Shown here one piece after another: positions 17,976-26,345 of a stretch of 58,370 bases of DNA. Under the pieces are notes generated by a model. It was not told where the DNA came from. It saw only the letters and a program-made list of their open reading frames with translations, and ran no database searches. The stretch comes from Lentisphaeria bacterium. Its GTDB lineage: Bacteria; Verrucomicrobiota; Lentisphaeria; Victivallales; Victivallaceae. The DNA is taken from the NCBI GenBank assembly GCA_017450705.1, contig JAFSTC010000038.1:1-58370 (forward strand), in the 5' to 3' direction. The position numbers and the translations under genes were made by a program. Each line of letters opens with the position of its first letter. The stretch's first letter is position 1.

Positions 17976-18916
17976 CAGATCCCCTTCTGGAGAGCTTTCT
18001 CCACTATCTCGGAACGGAACGCAATGCTTCTCCCCACACCATCGACGCCTACCGGCGGGACATCGCCGAATTCGGACTGCGCATCCGGGACGACGGGAAT
18101 TTTTCGGACTGGGCCGCCGTGGACCACGATCAGGCCCGCGCTTTCGTCATGCGGCTCTTCGACGCCGGAGACTCCAAACGCTCCGTCCAGCGCAAACTCT
18201 CTTCCCTGCGCTCCTTTTTCCGTTTCCAAATCAAGCACGAACAGCTGACCGAAAATCCCTTTTCCGGCCTGGCCCCGATCAAATCCGACAAGCCGCTGCC
18301 CGTCGTCATGAGCGTCAGCGACATCGACCGCCTCATCTCCGGCGTCCGGGACTACTGGACAAGCGCCGCCGCCGCGGGACTCTCGAAGTCCGAGGACGCC
18401 GCCGAATTCGCCGAGGCCCGGGACGCCGCCATGATCGAACTCATCTACTCCGGAGGGCTCCGCATCGGCGAGGCCGTGGGACTGAACCTGGGCGACGTCG
18501 ATCTCAACAGCCGGGTGGTCCGCGTTCGCGGCAAGGGCAAAAAAGAACGCCTCGCGGCCATCGGCACGCCCTGCTGCAGCGCGCTCCGGACCTATTTCCC
18601 CCGCCGCCGGAGCGTCGGCGCCGAACGCCGGTCCGATTCGCCCCTCTTCGTCAACCGGTTCGGCGAACGGATCACCGCCCGCTCATTCCAGCGGAACCTC
18701 AAAAACTACCTCCAGACGGCGGGACTTCCGCCCGATTTTACGCCCCACAAACTGCGGCACTCCTTCGCCACCCACCTGCTGGATGCCGGCGCGGATCTGC
18801 GCAGCGTCCAGGAGATGCTCGGACACGAAAATCTCAGCACCACCCAGATCTACACCCACGTCACCGCCGAGCGGATGCGTCAGGTCTACAAAAAGAGCCA
18901 TCCGAGAGCGAAATGA
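17972..18916 (+). CDS. Xer-family tyrosine recombinase
   Basis: 314 residues. An N-terminal SAM-like DNA-binding domain (residues 4-90, ERNASPHTIDAYRRDI) is followed by the catalytic domain with Arg164 (GGLRIGE), Lys188/190, His259 and Arg262 (HKLRHSFATHLLD), His285 (LGHENLS) and nucleophile Tyr294 (TQIYTH). The full set suggests an active enzyme of the XerC/XerD type that resolves chromosome dimers; which of the two is not clear. An insertion of about 20 residues precedes the Arg motif. It overlaps its neighbours on both sides by ATGA and lies about 4 kb from dnaA. Confidence 0.92.
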   Translation: MTDPLLESFLHYLGTERNASPHTIDAYRRDIAEFGLRIRDDGNFSDWAAVDHDQARAFVMRLFDAGDSKRSVQRKLSSLRSFFRFQIKHEQLTENPFSGLAPIKSDKPLPVVMSVSDIDRLISGVRDYWTSAAAAGLSKSEDAAEFAEARDAAMIELIYSGGLRIGEAVGLNLGDVDLNSRVVRVRGKGKKERLAAIGTPCCSALRTYFPRRRSVGAERRSDSPLFVNRFGERITARSFQRNLKNYLQTAGLPPDFTPHKLRHSFATHLLDAGADLRSVQEMLGHENLSTTQIYTHVTAERMRQVYKKSHPRAK

Positions 18917-21345
18917 TCCCGCCGGACACCCTTCCCGTCAGCGCCGTTCTGCCCGCGTACCGCGCCGCCCTGCGCGCCGGGAACAGGATCATCGTCTCCG
19001 CCGCCCCCGGCGCGGGCAAGACCACGCTCATCCCGCCCGAGACCGCCGCCTCTCTCTCCGGCGGGGTCCGCCTGATCGAGCCCCGGCGGGTCGCCGCCCG
19101 GGCCGCCGCCTGCCGCATCGCCGAACTCGCGGGAACGCCCGTCGGCGGATTTTCCGGCTTCGCCGTCCGCGGGGAGGTCCGCCGGGGAAAGGAGACCAGG
19201 ATCCTCGCCGTGACCCCCGGCATCCTCATCCGTGAGTTTCAGCTGGATCCCTCCCTCGAAGGCGTCTCCGCCGTCATCTTCGACGAATTCCACGAACGAT
19301 CCTGGGAGTGTGACCTTCTGCTGACCTGGGCCCTCGACATCCAGAGCGCCCTGCGGCCCGATCTCGAGATCGTCATCATGTCCGCCACCCTCGGACTGGA
19401 GCAGCTGAGGACCTTTCTCCCCGACGCCGCCGTGATCGAAGCCCCGGGGCGGGAATTCCCCGTCAGGATCGTCAACCGCCCTTCGCCCTGTTCCACCGAC
19501 GCCCGGAACGTCGTTCAGGAGTGCGTCAAAGCCGCGGTCGAGACCTTCCGAAGGGAAAAGGAGGGCGACATCCTCGTTTTCCTCCCCGGCGCGGGCGAGA
19601 TCGATTCCGCCGCGGAGAGACTTGCCGCTCTCCTGCCCGCGGCCGACATACGGAAACTCCACGGCGCGCTGGAGCTCGAGGCCCAGAGAAGGACCCTGCG
19701 CCCTGCCGACGGCGGCGCAAGAAGGATCTTCCTCGCCACCAATCTGGCCGAGAGCAGCATCACCATCGACGGCGTGACCGTCGTCATCGATCCCGGCTGG
19801 GAGAAGCGGATGACCTATTCCCCGGGCGCGGGCATGTCGTTCCTCGAACTTCAGCGGATCTCCCGGGCCTCGGCCGACCAGCGGGCCGGCCGTGCCGGCC
19901 GGACCCGGCCCGGAACGGCCCTGCGGCTGTACACGCTCTGGGAATACAACGCGCTTCTTCCCCAGCGTCCCCCCGAACTGACCGTCTGCGACCTGGCTCC
20001 GCTGGCCCTGCATCTGGCCGACTGGGGGGCAGGGGAGTCCTCTCTGCGCTGGCTGGAACCGCCTCCCGCCGCCGGTCTGGAAAGCGCCCGGCAGCTCCTG
20101 CGGCGTCTGGGGGCTCTGGACGGCCGCGGCCGCCTCACGCCCCTCGGACGGGAACTCGACCGCCTGCCTCTCCACCCCCGGCTGGGCAGCATGCTCCTGC
20201 GGGCGAAAAACGAAGACCTCCTCTCCACCGCCGCCGCCGTCGCCGCGCTCCTCGAATGCCGGAGCCCTGTCCGGAGCAGCGCCGATATCCGGGAACTGCT
20301 GACCAGTCTCGAACGTCATCCCGGGAATTTTTTCCTTCAGTCCCGGGTCTTTTCGCAGCTGCTCGCGCTCATGGAGGCGCCGCGTCGCCCCGTGGACCCC
20401 GCTTCCGCCGGAAGGCTCATCAGTTTCGCCTTCCCCGAGTGGATCGCCCAGCGCCGGGAGCCGGACTCCTGCCTCTACCGCATGGCGGGCGGCCGGTCGG
20501 GAGAACTGCTGCCCGACGATCCCCTGCGCGGCAGTGAATTTCTCGCCGTGGCCCTCCTGGGCGGCGGGGCGGACCGCACCCGGATCCTTCTGGCCGCGCC
20601 GCTGGAGAGGGAGATCCTCGAGGAAGATCTCTCGGAGGAACTTTCCCGCACGGTCGGCGTGGATTTCGATCCCGACTCGGGCCGCGTCACGGCGAAGGAG
20701 GAGCTGCGTCTCGGCGCCCTCGTTTTGAAGACCCGCCCCGTGTCGCCGCCGCCGGGCGCTCTCGGCCGGGCCGTCCTTGCCGCCGCGCTCCGCCGCAGGA
20801 TCCAGCTGCCTCCGCCCGAGTGCCGCGCCGCGGGCCAGCTCATCGACCGGGTCCGCTTCGCCCGGAAAAACGATCCCGGGACCGACTTGCCCGACTGGTC
20901 CGCCGACCACTGGGAGGACGCTCTGCCGGATCTGCTGGAGGGGTACCTCGCCCCGGTGCGTTCCCTGAACGATCTCGCCCGGCTGGACTGGGACCGCATC
21001 ATCTCCTGCGGTCTCTCCCGCGAGCAGCGCGCTTTGCTGGACCGGTTCTGCCCCGAGTTTTTCGTCACCCCCCGCGGGTACCGGGTCCGGATCGACTACG
21101 CGGGAGAGGCGCCCACCGCGGCGGTCAGGATCCAGGAACTCTACGGCATGACTGTCCATCCCGTCATCGGCCGGCAGCGTCTCCCCCTGCGGCTGGAACT
21201 CCTGTCTCCCGCCCGCCGGCCCGTCCAGGTCACGGTCGATCTGCCCGGATTCTGGCGCGGTTCCTGGAGCCTGGTCCGCCGGGACATGCGCGGACGATAC
21301 CCCAAACACGACTGGCCCGAGCACCCCGATGCCCCGCAGTCCTGA
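18913..21345 (+). CDS. hrpB: ATP-dependent helicase HrpB
   Basis: 810 residues, the usual HrpB length. Helicase motifs: GAGKTT (33-38), EPRRVAAR (56-63), DEFHERS (124-130, the DEAH-type box), SATLG (motif III), and QRAGRAGRTRPG (motif VI). The C-terminal half carries the HrpB-specific region with the final GRYPKHDWPEHP tail. It is a DEAH-box RNA/DNA helicase of poorly known role; in some bacteria it acts in mRNA processing or virulence. It is ATGA-coupled to the recombinase gene and 31 bp upstream of the Nif3-like gene. Confidence 0.94.
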   Translation: MIPPDTLPVSAVLPAYRAALRAGNRIIVSAAPGAGKTTLIPPETAASLSGGVRLIEPRRVAARAAACRIAELAGTPVGGFSGFAVRGEVRRGKETRILAVTPGILIREFQLDPSLEGVSAVIFDEFHERSWECDLLLTWALDIQSALRPDLEIVIMSATLGLEQLRTFLPDAAVIEAPGREFPVRIVNRPSPCSTDARNVVQECVKAAVETFRREKEGDILVFLPGAGEIDSAAERLAALLPAADIRKLHGALELEAQRRTLRPADGGARRIFLATNLAESSITIDGVTVVIDPGWEKRMTYSPGAGMSFLELQRISRASADQRAGRAGRTRPGTALRLYTLWEYNALLPQRPPELTVCDLAPLALHLADWGAGESSLRWLEPPPAAGLESARQLLRRLGALDGRGRLTPLGRELDRLPLHPRLGSMLLRAKNEDLLSTAAAVAALLECRSPVRSSADIRELLTSLERHPGNFFLQSRVFSQLLALMEAPRRPVDPASAGRLISFAFPEWIAQRREPDSCLYRMAGGRSGELLPDDPLRGSEFLAVALLGGGADRTRILLAAPLEREILEEDLSEELSRTVGVDFDPDSGRVTAKEELRLGALVLKTRPVSPPPGALGRAVLAAALRRRIQLPPPECRAAGQLIDRVRFARKNDPGTDLPDWSADHWEDALPDLLEGYLAPVRSLNDLARLDWDRIISCGLSREQRALLDRFCPEFFVTPRGYRVRIDYAGEAPTAAVRIQELYGMTVHPVIGRQRLPLRLELLSPARRPVQVTVDLPGFWRGSWSLVRRDMRGRYPKHDWPEHPDAPQS

Positions 21346-21376
21346 AGATATTCACCCAAAAGAAAGGAGCTTTTTT

Positions 21377-22138
21377 ATGGAACTTGTCGAGCTCGTCTCC
21401 TGGCTGGATGAACAGCTGGATCTCAAACGCTTTGCCGCCGATCACGCCAACAACGGTCTTCAGGTCCAGGGCCGTGCCGCGGTCCGTTCCGCCGTCTTCG
21501 GCGTGGACGCCTGTCAAGCCCTCTTCGACGCGGCGCAGGAGAAAAAGGCCGACTTCATCTTCGTCCACCACGGCCTGAGCTGGGGCGGCGGACTGCGCCG
21601 CCTCACGGGAACCACCGCCAAGCGCCTCTCCACGCTGTTCTCCGCCGGGATCAGCCTCTACGCCGCCCATCTGCCGCTGGACGCCCATCCCGTCTTCGGC
21701 AACAACGCCGCCCTTTCCGATATGATCGGTCTGAAGGAACGGGTCCCGTTTTTCGAGTACGACGGCAGCGAGATCGGCTTTTCCGGCCGGCTCGCCGACC
21801 CGGCTCCCTCCGAGGATATCGCCGCGTACCTCGGGGAGAAACTGGGGACCGAACCCCTCTTTTTCGGCGATCCCCTGCGCAAAGCCGCCCGTATCGCCGT
21901 CGTCTCCGGCGGCGCCGGGCTGGACTGCCTCGAAGCCGCTTCCGCCTCCGGATGCGACCTCCTCGTCACCGGCGAGTTCGAGCACGTCATGTTCCATCCC
22001 CGCCGGGAACTGGGGATCGGCGTCATCGCCCTGGGCCACTACGCCAGCGAGACCGTCGGCCCCCGGGCCCTCATGCGCAAGGTCGCCGAAACCTGGGACC
22101 TCGAAACCGAATTCATCGACCTGCCGACGGGGCTGTGA
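21377..22138 (+). CDS. Nif3-like dinuclear metal centre protein
   Basis: 253 residues. The start is fixed by AAAGGAG 6 nt upstream; a longer in-frame ORF begins inside hrpB. Family motifs are present: NNGLQVQG, FVHHGLSWGG (metal-binding His-His), AAHLPLDAHP (His and Asp ligands) and LVTGEFEHVMFH with the C-terminal His-Tyr-Ala-Ser-Glu (GHYASE). The family forms hexameric toroids with two metals and is often annotated GTP cyclohydrolase type 2; its true role is not settled. It is the last gene of the META-Xer-HrpB run. Confidence 0.92.
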   Translation: MELVELVSWLDEQLDLKRFAADHANNGLQVQGRAAVRSAVFGVDACQALFDAAQEKKADFIFVHHGLSWGGGLRRLTGTTAKRLSTLFSAGISLYAAHLPLDAHPVFGNNAALSDMIGLKERVPFFEYDGSEIGFSGRLADPAPSEDIAAYLGEKLGTEPLFFGDPLRKAARIAVVSGGAGLDCLEAASASGCDLLVTGEFEHVMFHPRRELGIGVIALGHYASETVGPRALMRKVAETWDLETEFIDLPTGL

Positions 22139-22140
22139 TC

Positions 22141-22540
22141 CGATGGAAAATATTTCGTATTTTGAAAGATTTTTTAAAAATTCTCCAAATTTTCCGTTTG
22201 CAAATTTGCCGAAAGCGGGTTATTTTTGATAATGTTTCGCCCCGGACAGATGGGCGGAGGTTGTTAATAAGTTGTCAATAAGTTGTGAACAAAAACCGCA
22301 TTTTCGTTGTAACTTGGCCAACGGGAGCAGAAAGACGGGGACTTTACGTTCCTTCTGCCCGGCCGGGGGGCCGGAAAGCGGTGCGCTGACCTGATTTTGA
22401 GCTCAAAACAGCTCGAGATCGGGCGGTCCTCGGAGGGGGCTTTTCAGGTTCCTTCAGGGGGCGCGGAGCGGCGGATGTCGCCGTAACTGGTTGATGTTGC
22501 GCCTGGCTGTGCGGAATTGTTAATAACTTTTGCTTCACGC
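22141..22540. other. AT-rich candidate oriC / dnaA control region
   Basis: The first 150 bp after nif3 are strikingly AT-rich (runs of A and T at 22146-22240) in an otherwise GC-rich genome, like a DNA unwinding element. Three DnaA-box-like 9-mers follow in perfect 11-bp register: TGTTAATAA (22262), TGTCAATAA (22273), TGTGAACAA (22284); a fourth, TGTTAATAA, sits at 22518. Each differs from the reverse consensus TGTGGATAA / TGTGNATAA at one or two places. TTTTGAGCTCAAAA (22395-22408) is a perfect palindrome. A position directly upstream of dnaA is where many bacterial origins lie. Confidence 0.5.
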
Positions 22541-22645
22541 CGGTCGTGGAGCCGTGTTTTTCGGGCGGGCGCATGCCTGTTTGTTGCGGTTTCATCTTCA
22601 GGAGACGAGATCCGTGGCAGGTGTCTGTTTGTCCCGGCCCGGTCG

Positions 22646-22714
22646 TCCGGGTGACGAACGCGGGGCAGGTGTCCGGGTCACGGGCGCGTCTCCGGGTGAC
22701 GAACGCGGGGCAGG
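22646..22714. repeat. Pair of 24-bp direct repeats upstream of dnaA
   Basis: An identical 24-bp sequence beginning TCCGGGTGACGAACGC occurs at 22646-22669 and 22691-22714, with a partial third match (GTCCGGGTCACG) between them at about 22671-22682. The 45-bp period and position 80-145 bp before the dnaA start suggest a regulatory protein site. Confidence 0.6.
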
Positions 22715-22790
22715 GCGGATGCGTTTTGTTCCGGCCGCGCGTTCGGAGGAAGCGTTTTTTTGTGTTGGATTGGATTTGACGAAGAACAGT

Positions 22791-24170
22791 ATGAAAACGG
22801 ATTTTTCAGCGATATGGACTGTCGCCGCGGAACGCCTGCGGCAGATGAACGAGACCTGTTTCCGGCAGTACATCTGCCGTCTCGTTCCTCTGCGGTGCGC
22901 CGACGGCGTCCTGACGGTGGGCGTGCCCGATGATTTCTTCGGCGATATCGTGAGAAATCAGTTCGGCGACCTTATTCTTCAGGCCCTGACGGATATCGAC
23001 GGCGTCGATTACACCTACGAGTTCGAAGCCGGTCACGAGGCCCCGCTTCCCCCGGCGGTCGAGCCGGCCGCGCCCAAAAAGCCCGAACCGGTCCGGCCCC
23101 GCAGCGGCGTCGGCTCTTCCGTCTCCGGCGAGCGTCCGCGGATGAACAGCTCCACCGAGCACACTTTCGAAAACTTCATCGTCGGCGAGGAGAACCGCAT
23201 CGCCTTCGCCGCCGCCCGCGCCGCGGCCGAGGAGCCGGGGCTCTACAATCCCCTCTTCATCTACGGCACCAACGGCATCGGCAAGACCCACCTGCTCCAG
23301 GCCGTCGCCGCCTACATGCGGGGAAAATCGTCGAAGATCCGCATCCGGAGCACCACCTGCGACGAGATGCTCAACGATTTCTACGAACTGCTGGCCCAGC
23401 ACAAGAGCCTCTCCGAATTCCGCTCCTCCATGCGGAACGTGGACGTCCTGCTTGTCGACGACGTCCACCGTCTGGCCAAGAAACCCCAGATGCAGGAGGA
23501 GTTCTTCAACGTTTTCAACACCCTCTACCGGCAGCACAAGCAGATCATCCTCACCAGCGACCGCCAGCCCTGCGAGATCTCCGACATCGACAAGCGGCTC
23601 TCCACCCGGTTCGAGTCGGGCATGATCTCCGAGCTCAACATGCCCGGGTATGAGGCTCGTCTGACCATGCTCCGCATGTGGCGCGGCGAGGCCCTGACGA
23701 AAGCCCCTCTCTCCGACGAGCTTCTGGAGTTCCTGGCGCAGAACATCTCCTCCAGCGTCCGGCGGCTGAAGGGCGCCTTCCTGCGGCTGACGACCTGCGC
23801 CTCCCTCTCCGGCGAGGAAGTGACCGTTTCCCGGGCCGAGGATCTGCTCCACGCCCAGATCGAACAGGAGATCGCCTCGCGGAACGTCTCCCCCGAGACA
23901 ATCCAGCGCACCGTGGCCGCCCATTTCGGCATCTCCATCGCCGATCTCCTCGGGGAAAAACGCACCCGGAACATCGCCGAGCCCCGCATGGTCGCCATGT
24001 ACCTGTGCCGGGAGCTGACGAGCTGCTCCTCCACCGAGGTCGGCGCCGCCTTCGGCAAGAACCATGCCACTATCCTCTACGCCGAGAAAAAGGTCCCGCA
24101 GCTGTGCGAGGCCAACGAATCCCTCCGCCGCGCCGTGACCCAGATCAAGCATCAGCTCCATCGCTCCTGA
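22791..24170 (+). CDS. dnaA: Chromosomal replication initiator protein DnaA
   Basis: 459 residues from the ATG at 22791 (the frame is open further upstream but that part looks non-coding). Domain I covers residues 1-80 (WTVAAERLRQMNETCFRQYI), a Pro/Arg-rich linker 80-120, then the AAA+ domain with Walker A GTNGIGKTHLLQA and Walker B VDVLLVDDVHRL, and domain IV with LCRELTSCSSTEVGAAFG. The DNA-contact loop reads KNHATILYA where the usual motif is RDHTTVLHA, so two residues that normally read the DnaA box differ. It binds the origin and loads the helicase. A terminator follows at 24193. Confidence 0.95.
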   Translation: MKTDFSAIWTVAAERLRQMNETCFRQYICRLVPLRCADGVLTVGVPDDFFGDIVRNQFGDLILQALTDIDGVDYTYEFEAGHEAPLPPAVEPAAPKKPEPVRPRSGVGSSVSGERPRMNSSTEHTFENFIVGEENRIAFAAARAAAEEPGLYNPLFIYGTNGIGKTHLLQAVAAYMRGKSSKIRIRSTTCDEMLNDFYELLAQHKSLSEFRSSMRNVDVLLVDDVHRLAKKPQMQEEFFNVFNTLYRQHKQIILTSDRQPCEISDIDKRLSTRFESGMISELNMPGYEARLTMLRMWRGEALTKAPLSDELLEFLAQNISSSVRRLKGAFLRLTTCASLSGEEVTVSRAEDLLHAQIEQEIASRNVSPETIQRTVAAHFGISIADLLGEKRTRNIAEPRMVAMYLCRELTSCSSTEVGAAFGKNHATILYAEKKVPQLCEANESLRRAVTQIKHQLHRS

Positions 24171-24192
24171 GGCGCGGCGCCGCGGCGGCAAG

Positions 24193-24218
24193 GGCTCCCG
24201 GAAAGGGGGCCGTTTTTT
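24193..24218 (+). terminator. Rho-independent terminator after dnaA
   Basis: GGCTCCC (24193-24199), loop GGAAA, then GGGGGCC (24205-24211) with one G-T pair, followed by GTTTTTT. Confidence 0.75.
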
Positions 24219-24604
24219 GTGCCTTTTTCCGGGCGGCGGTGTTTCGGCTTCTTCGTTCAGGACCATCTGAAGGAGGCCCCCCGGCGCGGCGTCGGGCTCG
24301 AACATACCGGCATGTCCGTTTCCTTCGACGTGCCCGAGAGTCGGCGCGCTCGACCGGGATATCTCCGGCTCGACGCCCGTTACGGGCGCCGGAACGAAAA
24401 GCTCTGCACCCAGCCCGTCTGGCTGTGAGATCCCTCTCTTTTCGTTCTCACGGGGCCTGAATGTCCGAAAAGATGTTTATTTTTTACATCCGGTGCCTTT
24501 TTTATATTAAAAAAATCTGAAGGACGCTTGATATCGGCGTTTCAGTTGTTACATTATAGAAGATCCTCAGATTCGGGGATCCGTCACAGAAGGAAAACGA
24601 GATT
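24219..24604. other. Intergenic region between dnaA and the Gfo/Idh gene
   Basis: No convincing gene. The left half is GC-rich with a palindrome GCCCGTTACGGGC (24375-24387); the right half (24460-24560) is AT-rich and probably holds the promoter of the next gene, with TTGATA at 24528-24533 and a weak -10 such as ATTATA at 24553-24558 (spacing 19, not ideal). Confidence 0.35.
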
Positions 24605-25768
24605 ATGAAAACGTTGAAGATCGGATTGATCGCCACCGGCGGACGGGGGCGTCACTGCTGGAGCGCCCACGATCCCGCAAAGGGCGAGGTGATCGTTGCG
24701 GGTTCGGACGTCAACCCGGAGGCTCAGAAGGCTTTCAAGGAACAGTTCCCCGATGCGCAGCTCTTCGACGACTGGCGCGATCTCTTGAAGGTCAAGGAGA
24801 TCGGCGCCGTCTTCATCTCGACGCCCGATTACATGCACGAGGAAATGGCCGTCGCCGCGCTGGAGGCGGGCAAGGCCATTTACCTCGAAAAACCGATGGC
24901 CATCACCATCGAGGGATGCGACCGCATCCTCAAAACTGCCATGCGGACGGGGAGCAAACTTTTCGTCGGCCACAACATGCGGCACTTCCCGGTCGTCCTC
25001 AAGATGAAGGAGATCATCGACGCGGGCATGATCGGCGAGGTCCAGGTCGGCTGGTGCCGGCACTTCGTCGGCTACGGCGGGGACGCTTACTTCCGCGATT
25101 GGCACTCCGAACAGCGCTACACGACGGGGCTCCTGCTCCAGAAGGGGGCTCACGATATCGACGTCATGCACTGGCTCATGGGCAGCTACACCAAGTCCGT
25201 GGTCGGCATGGGCATGCTCTCGGTCTACAACCGCTGCAAGCGCCGCTCGCCCAAGACCCCCGGATGCGCCAAGTGGGACGTCAATCAGTATCCTCCGCTC
25301 ACCCAGACGGGATTTTCCCCCATCATCGACGTCGAGGACCACAACATGGTCATGATGCAGCTCGAGAACGGCGCGCAGATGACTTACATGCAGTGCCACT
25401 ACGCGCCCGACGCGGAGCGCAACTACACCTTCATCGGCACCGAGGGGCGCGTGGAGAACATCGGCGACTCCGGGGCCTGCGAGGTGCATGTGTGGAACCG
25501 CCGCGGTCCCCGGCAGACGCCGGACATCATCTACAAGCTCAAACCCGTACCCGGCGGTCACGGCGGCGCCGACGACCCCATCACGCGGAACTTTCTTGAC
25601 TTCGTCCGTTTCGGGGCGAAGACCAACACGTCGCCCGTGGCGGCCCGGCAGGCCGTGGCCGTGGGTGTCCTCGGGCACAAGTCCATGCGCAACGGGTGCT
25701 GCCGCGAGGACATCCCGCCGCTTCCGAAAAAACTCACGGCCTATTTTGAGAACAATCAGGTCAAGTGA
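24605..25768 (+). CDS. Gfo/Idh/MocA family oxidoreductase
   Basis: 387 residues. An N-terminal Rossmann domain (KIGLIATGGRGRHCW, with the NAD-binding Gly-rich turn) contains YLEKPMA (the EKP signature, near residue 97). The C-terminal alpha/beta domain carries KGAHDIDVMHWLMGSY, where His-Asp residues lie in the usual catalytic position. Family members oxidise or reduce sugars, inositols or related polyols with NAD(P). There is no signal peptide. It appears to be a single-gene unit: terminators lie on both sides (24193 and 25794). The substrate is unknown. Confidence 0.92.
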   Translation: MKTLKIGLIATGGRGRHCWSAHDPAKGEVIVAGSDVNPEAQKAFKEQFPDAQLFDDWRDLLKVKEIGAVFISTPDYMHEEMAVAALEAGKAIYLEKPMAITIEGCDRILKTAMRTGSKLFVGHNMRHFPVVLKMKEIIDAGMIGEVQVGWCRHFVGYGGDAYFRDWHSEQRYTTGLLLQKGAHDIDVMHWLMGSYTKSVVGMGMLSVYNRCKRRSPKTPGCAKWDVNQYPPLTQTGFSPIIDVEDHNMVMMQLENGAQMTYMQCHYAPDAERNYTFIGTEGRVENIGDSGACEVHVWNRRGPRQTPDIIYKLKPVPGGHGGADDPITRNFLDFVRFGAKTNTSPVAARQAVAVGVLGHKSMRNGCCREDIPPLPKKLTAYFENNQVK

Positions 25769-25793
25769 CCTGCCGGCGTCCGCCGGAGAGGAG

Positions 25794-25828
25794 ACCGGGA
25801 AGAACGATTTTCTTCCCGGTTTTTTTTC
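25794..25828 (+). terminator. Rho-independent terminator after Gfo/Idh gene
   Basis: ACCGGGAAGAA (25794-25804) pairs with TTCTTCCCGGT (25810-25820) across a short loop, followed by seven or more T. Confidence 0.9.
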
Positions 25829-25880
25829 ATGCGAGCGGGAGGAAGGCCCCCGGGCGTGTCGCCGGCCGGGGATTTTTTAC

Positions 25881-25909
25881 TTGAACTGTTGCGGATCAGG
25901 TGTTATATT
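25881..25909 (+). promoter_or_regulatory. Predicted promoter of the envelope lipoprotein operon
   Basis: TTGAAC (25881-25886), 17 bp, TATATT (25904-25909), with TGT directly before the -10. It lies about 60 bp before the first gene of an eight-gene operon. Confidence 0.55.
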
Positions 25910-25972
25910 TAGGTTGTTTCCGTCGGGCCGCCGCGCGGTTTTCCCGCGCTTTTCAGGAAAGGGAGGATGATG

Positions 25973-26335
25973 ATGGTTCTCAGGCATTTGGTTGTCGCGG
26001 CGTTCTTGCTGTGCTCTCCCGCGCTTTTCGGTGCGGCCGCGGAGCAGGAAAAGCCCGCCGCCGCCGTTCATGAAAATGTTCCGCTGCCTAATGCGGAGTC
26101 CTTGCGGCGCCTGGCGCGCCGGGCCCTGCTGGATGCGGCGGGCGTCAGGATGCACGTCGGGCCCGTGACGGTGAAGGAAAAACTGGCGGACGGCAGTTAC
26201 CTCGTCGAAGTGACGCTGGAGAGCGGACGCCGCGTCAAGGGGCGGCTGTTCCGCAACCGCCGCCGGTACCGGATCACGGTGGACCGCCGCGATCTCTTTG
26301 CCCCGGAAAAGACCGTCGTCATCAAAAAGGATTGA
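25973..26335 (+). CDS. Small exported protein, function unknown
   Basis: 120 residues if the third of three consecutive ATG codons is used, which places GGGAGG 6 nt upstream. A signal peptide (VLRHLVVAAFLLCSPALFGAAA) is followed by a basic mature part of about 95 residues with GPVTVKEKLADGSYLVEVTLES and a strongly basic GRLFRNRRRYRITVDRRD strand pair. I do not recognise the family. It is the first gene of the run that continues with CsgG-like proteins and ends 10 bp before the next, so it likely belongs to the same envelope system. Confidence 0.7.
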   Translation: MVLRHLVVAAFLLCSPALFGAAAEQEKPAAAVHENVPLPNAESLRRLARRALLDAAGVRMHVGPVTVKEKLADGSYLVEVTLESGRRVKGRLFRNRRRYRITVDRRDLFAPEKTVVIKKD

Positions 26336-26345
26336 GGAGGGAACG

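Noticed and set aside
24219-24428. Possible small gene after dnaA
   Set aside because: No ribosome site and no recognisable family; the region starts inside the dnaA terminator tail.
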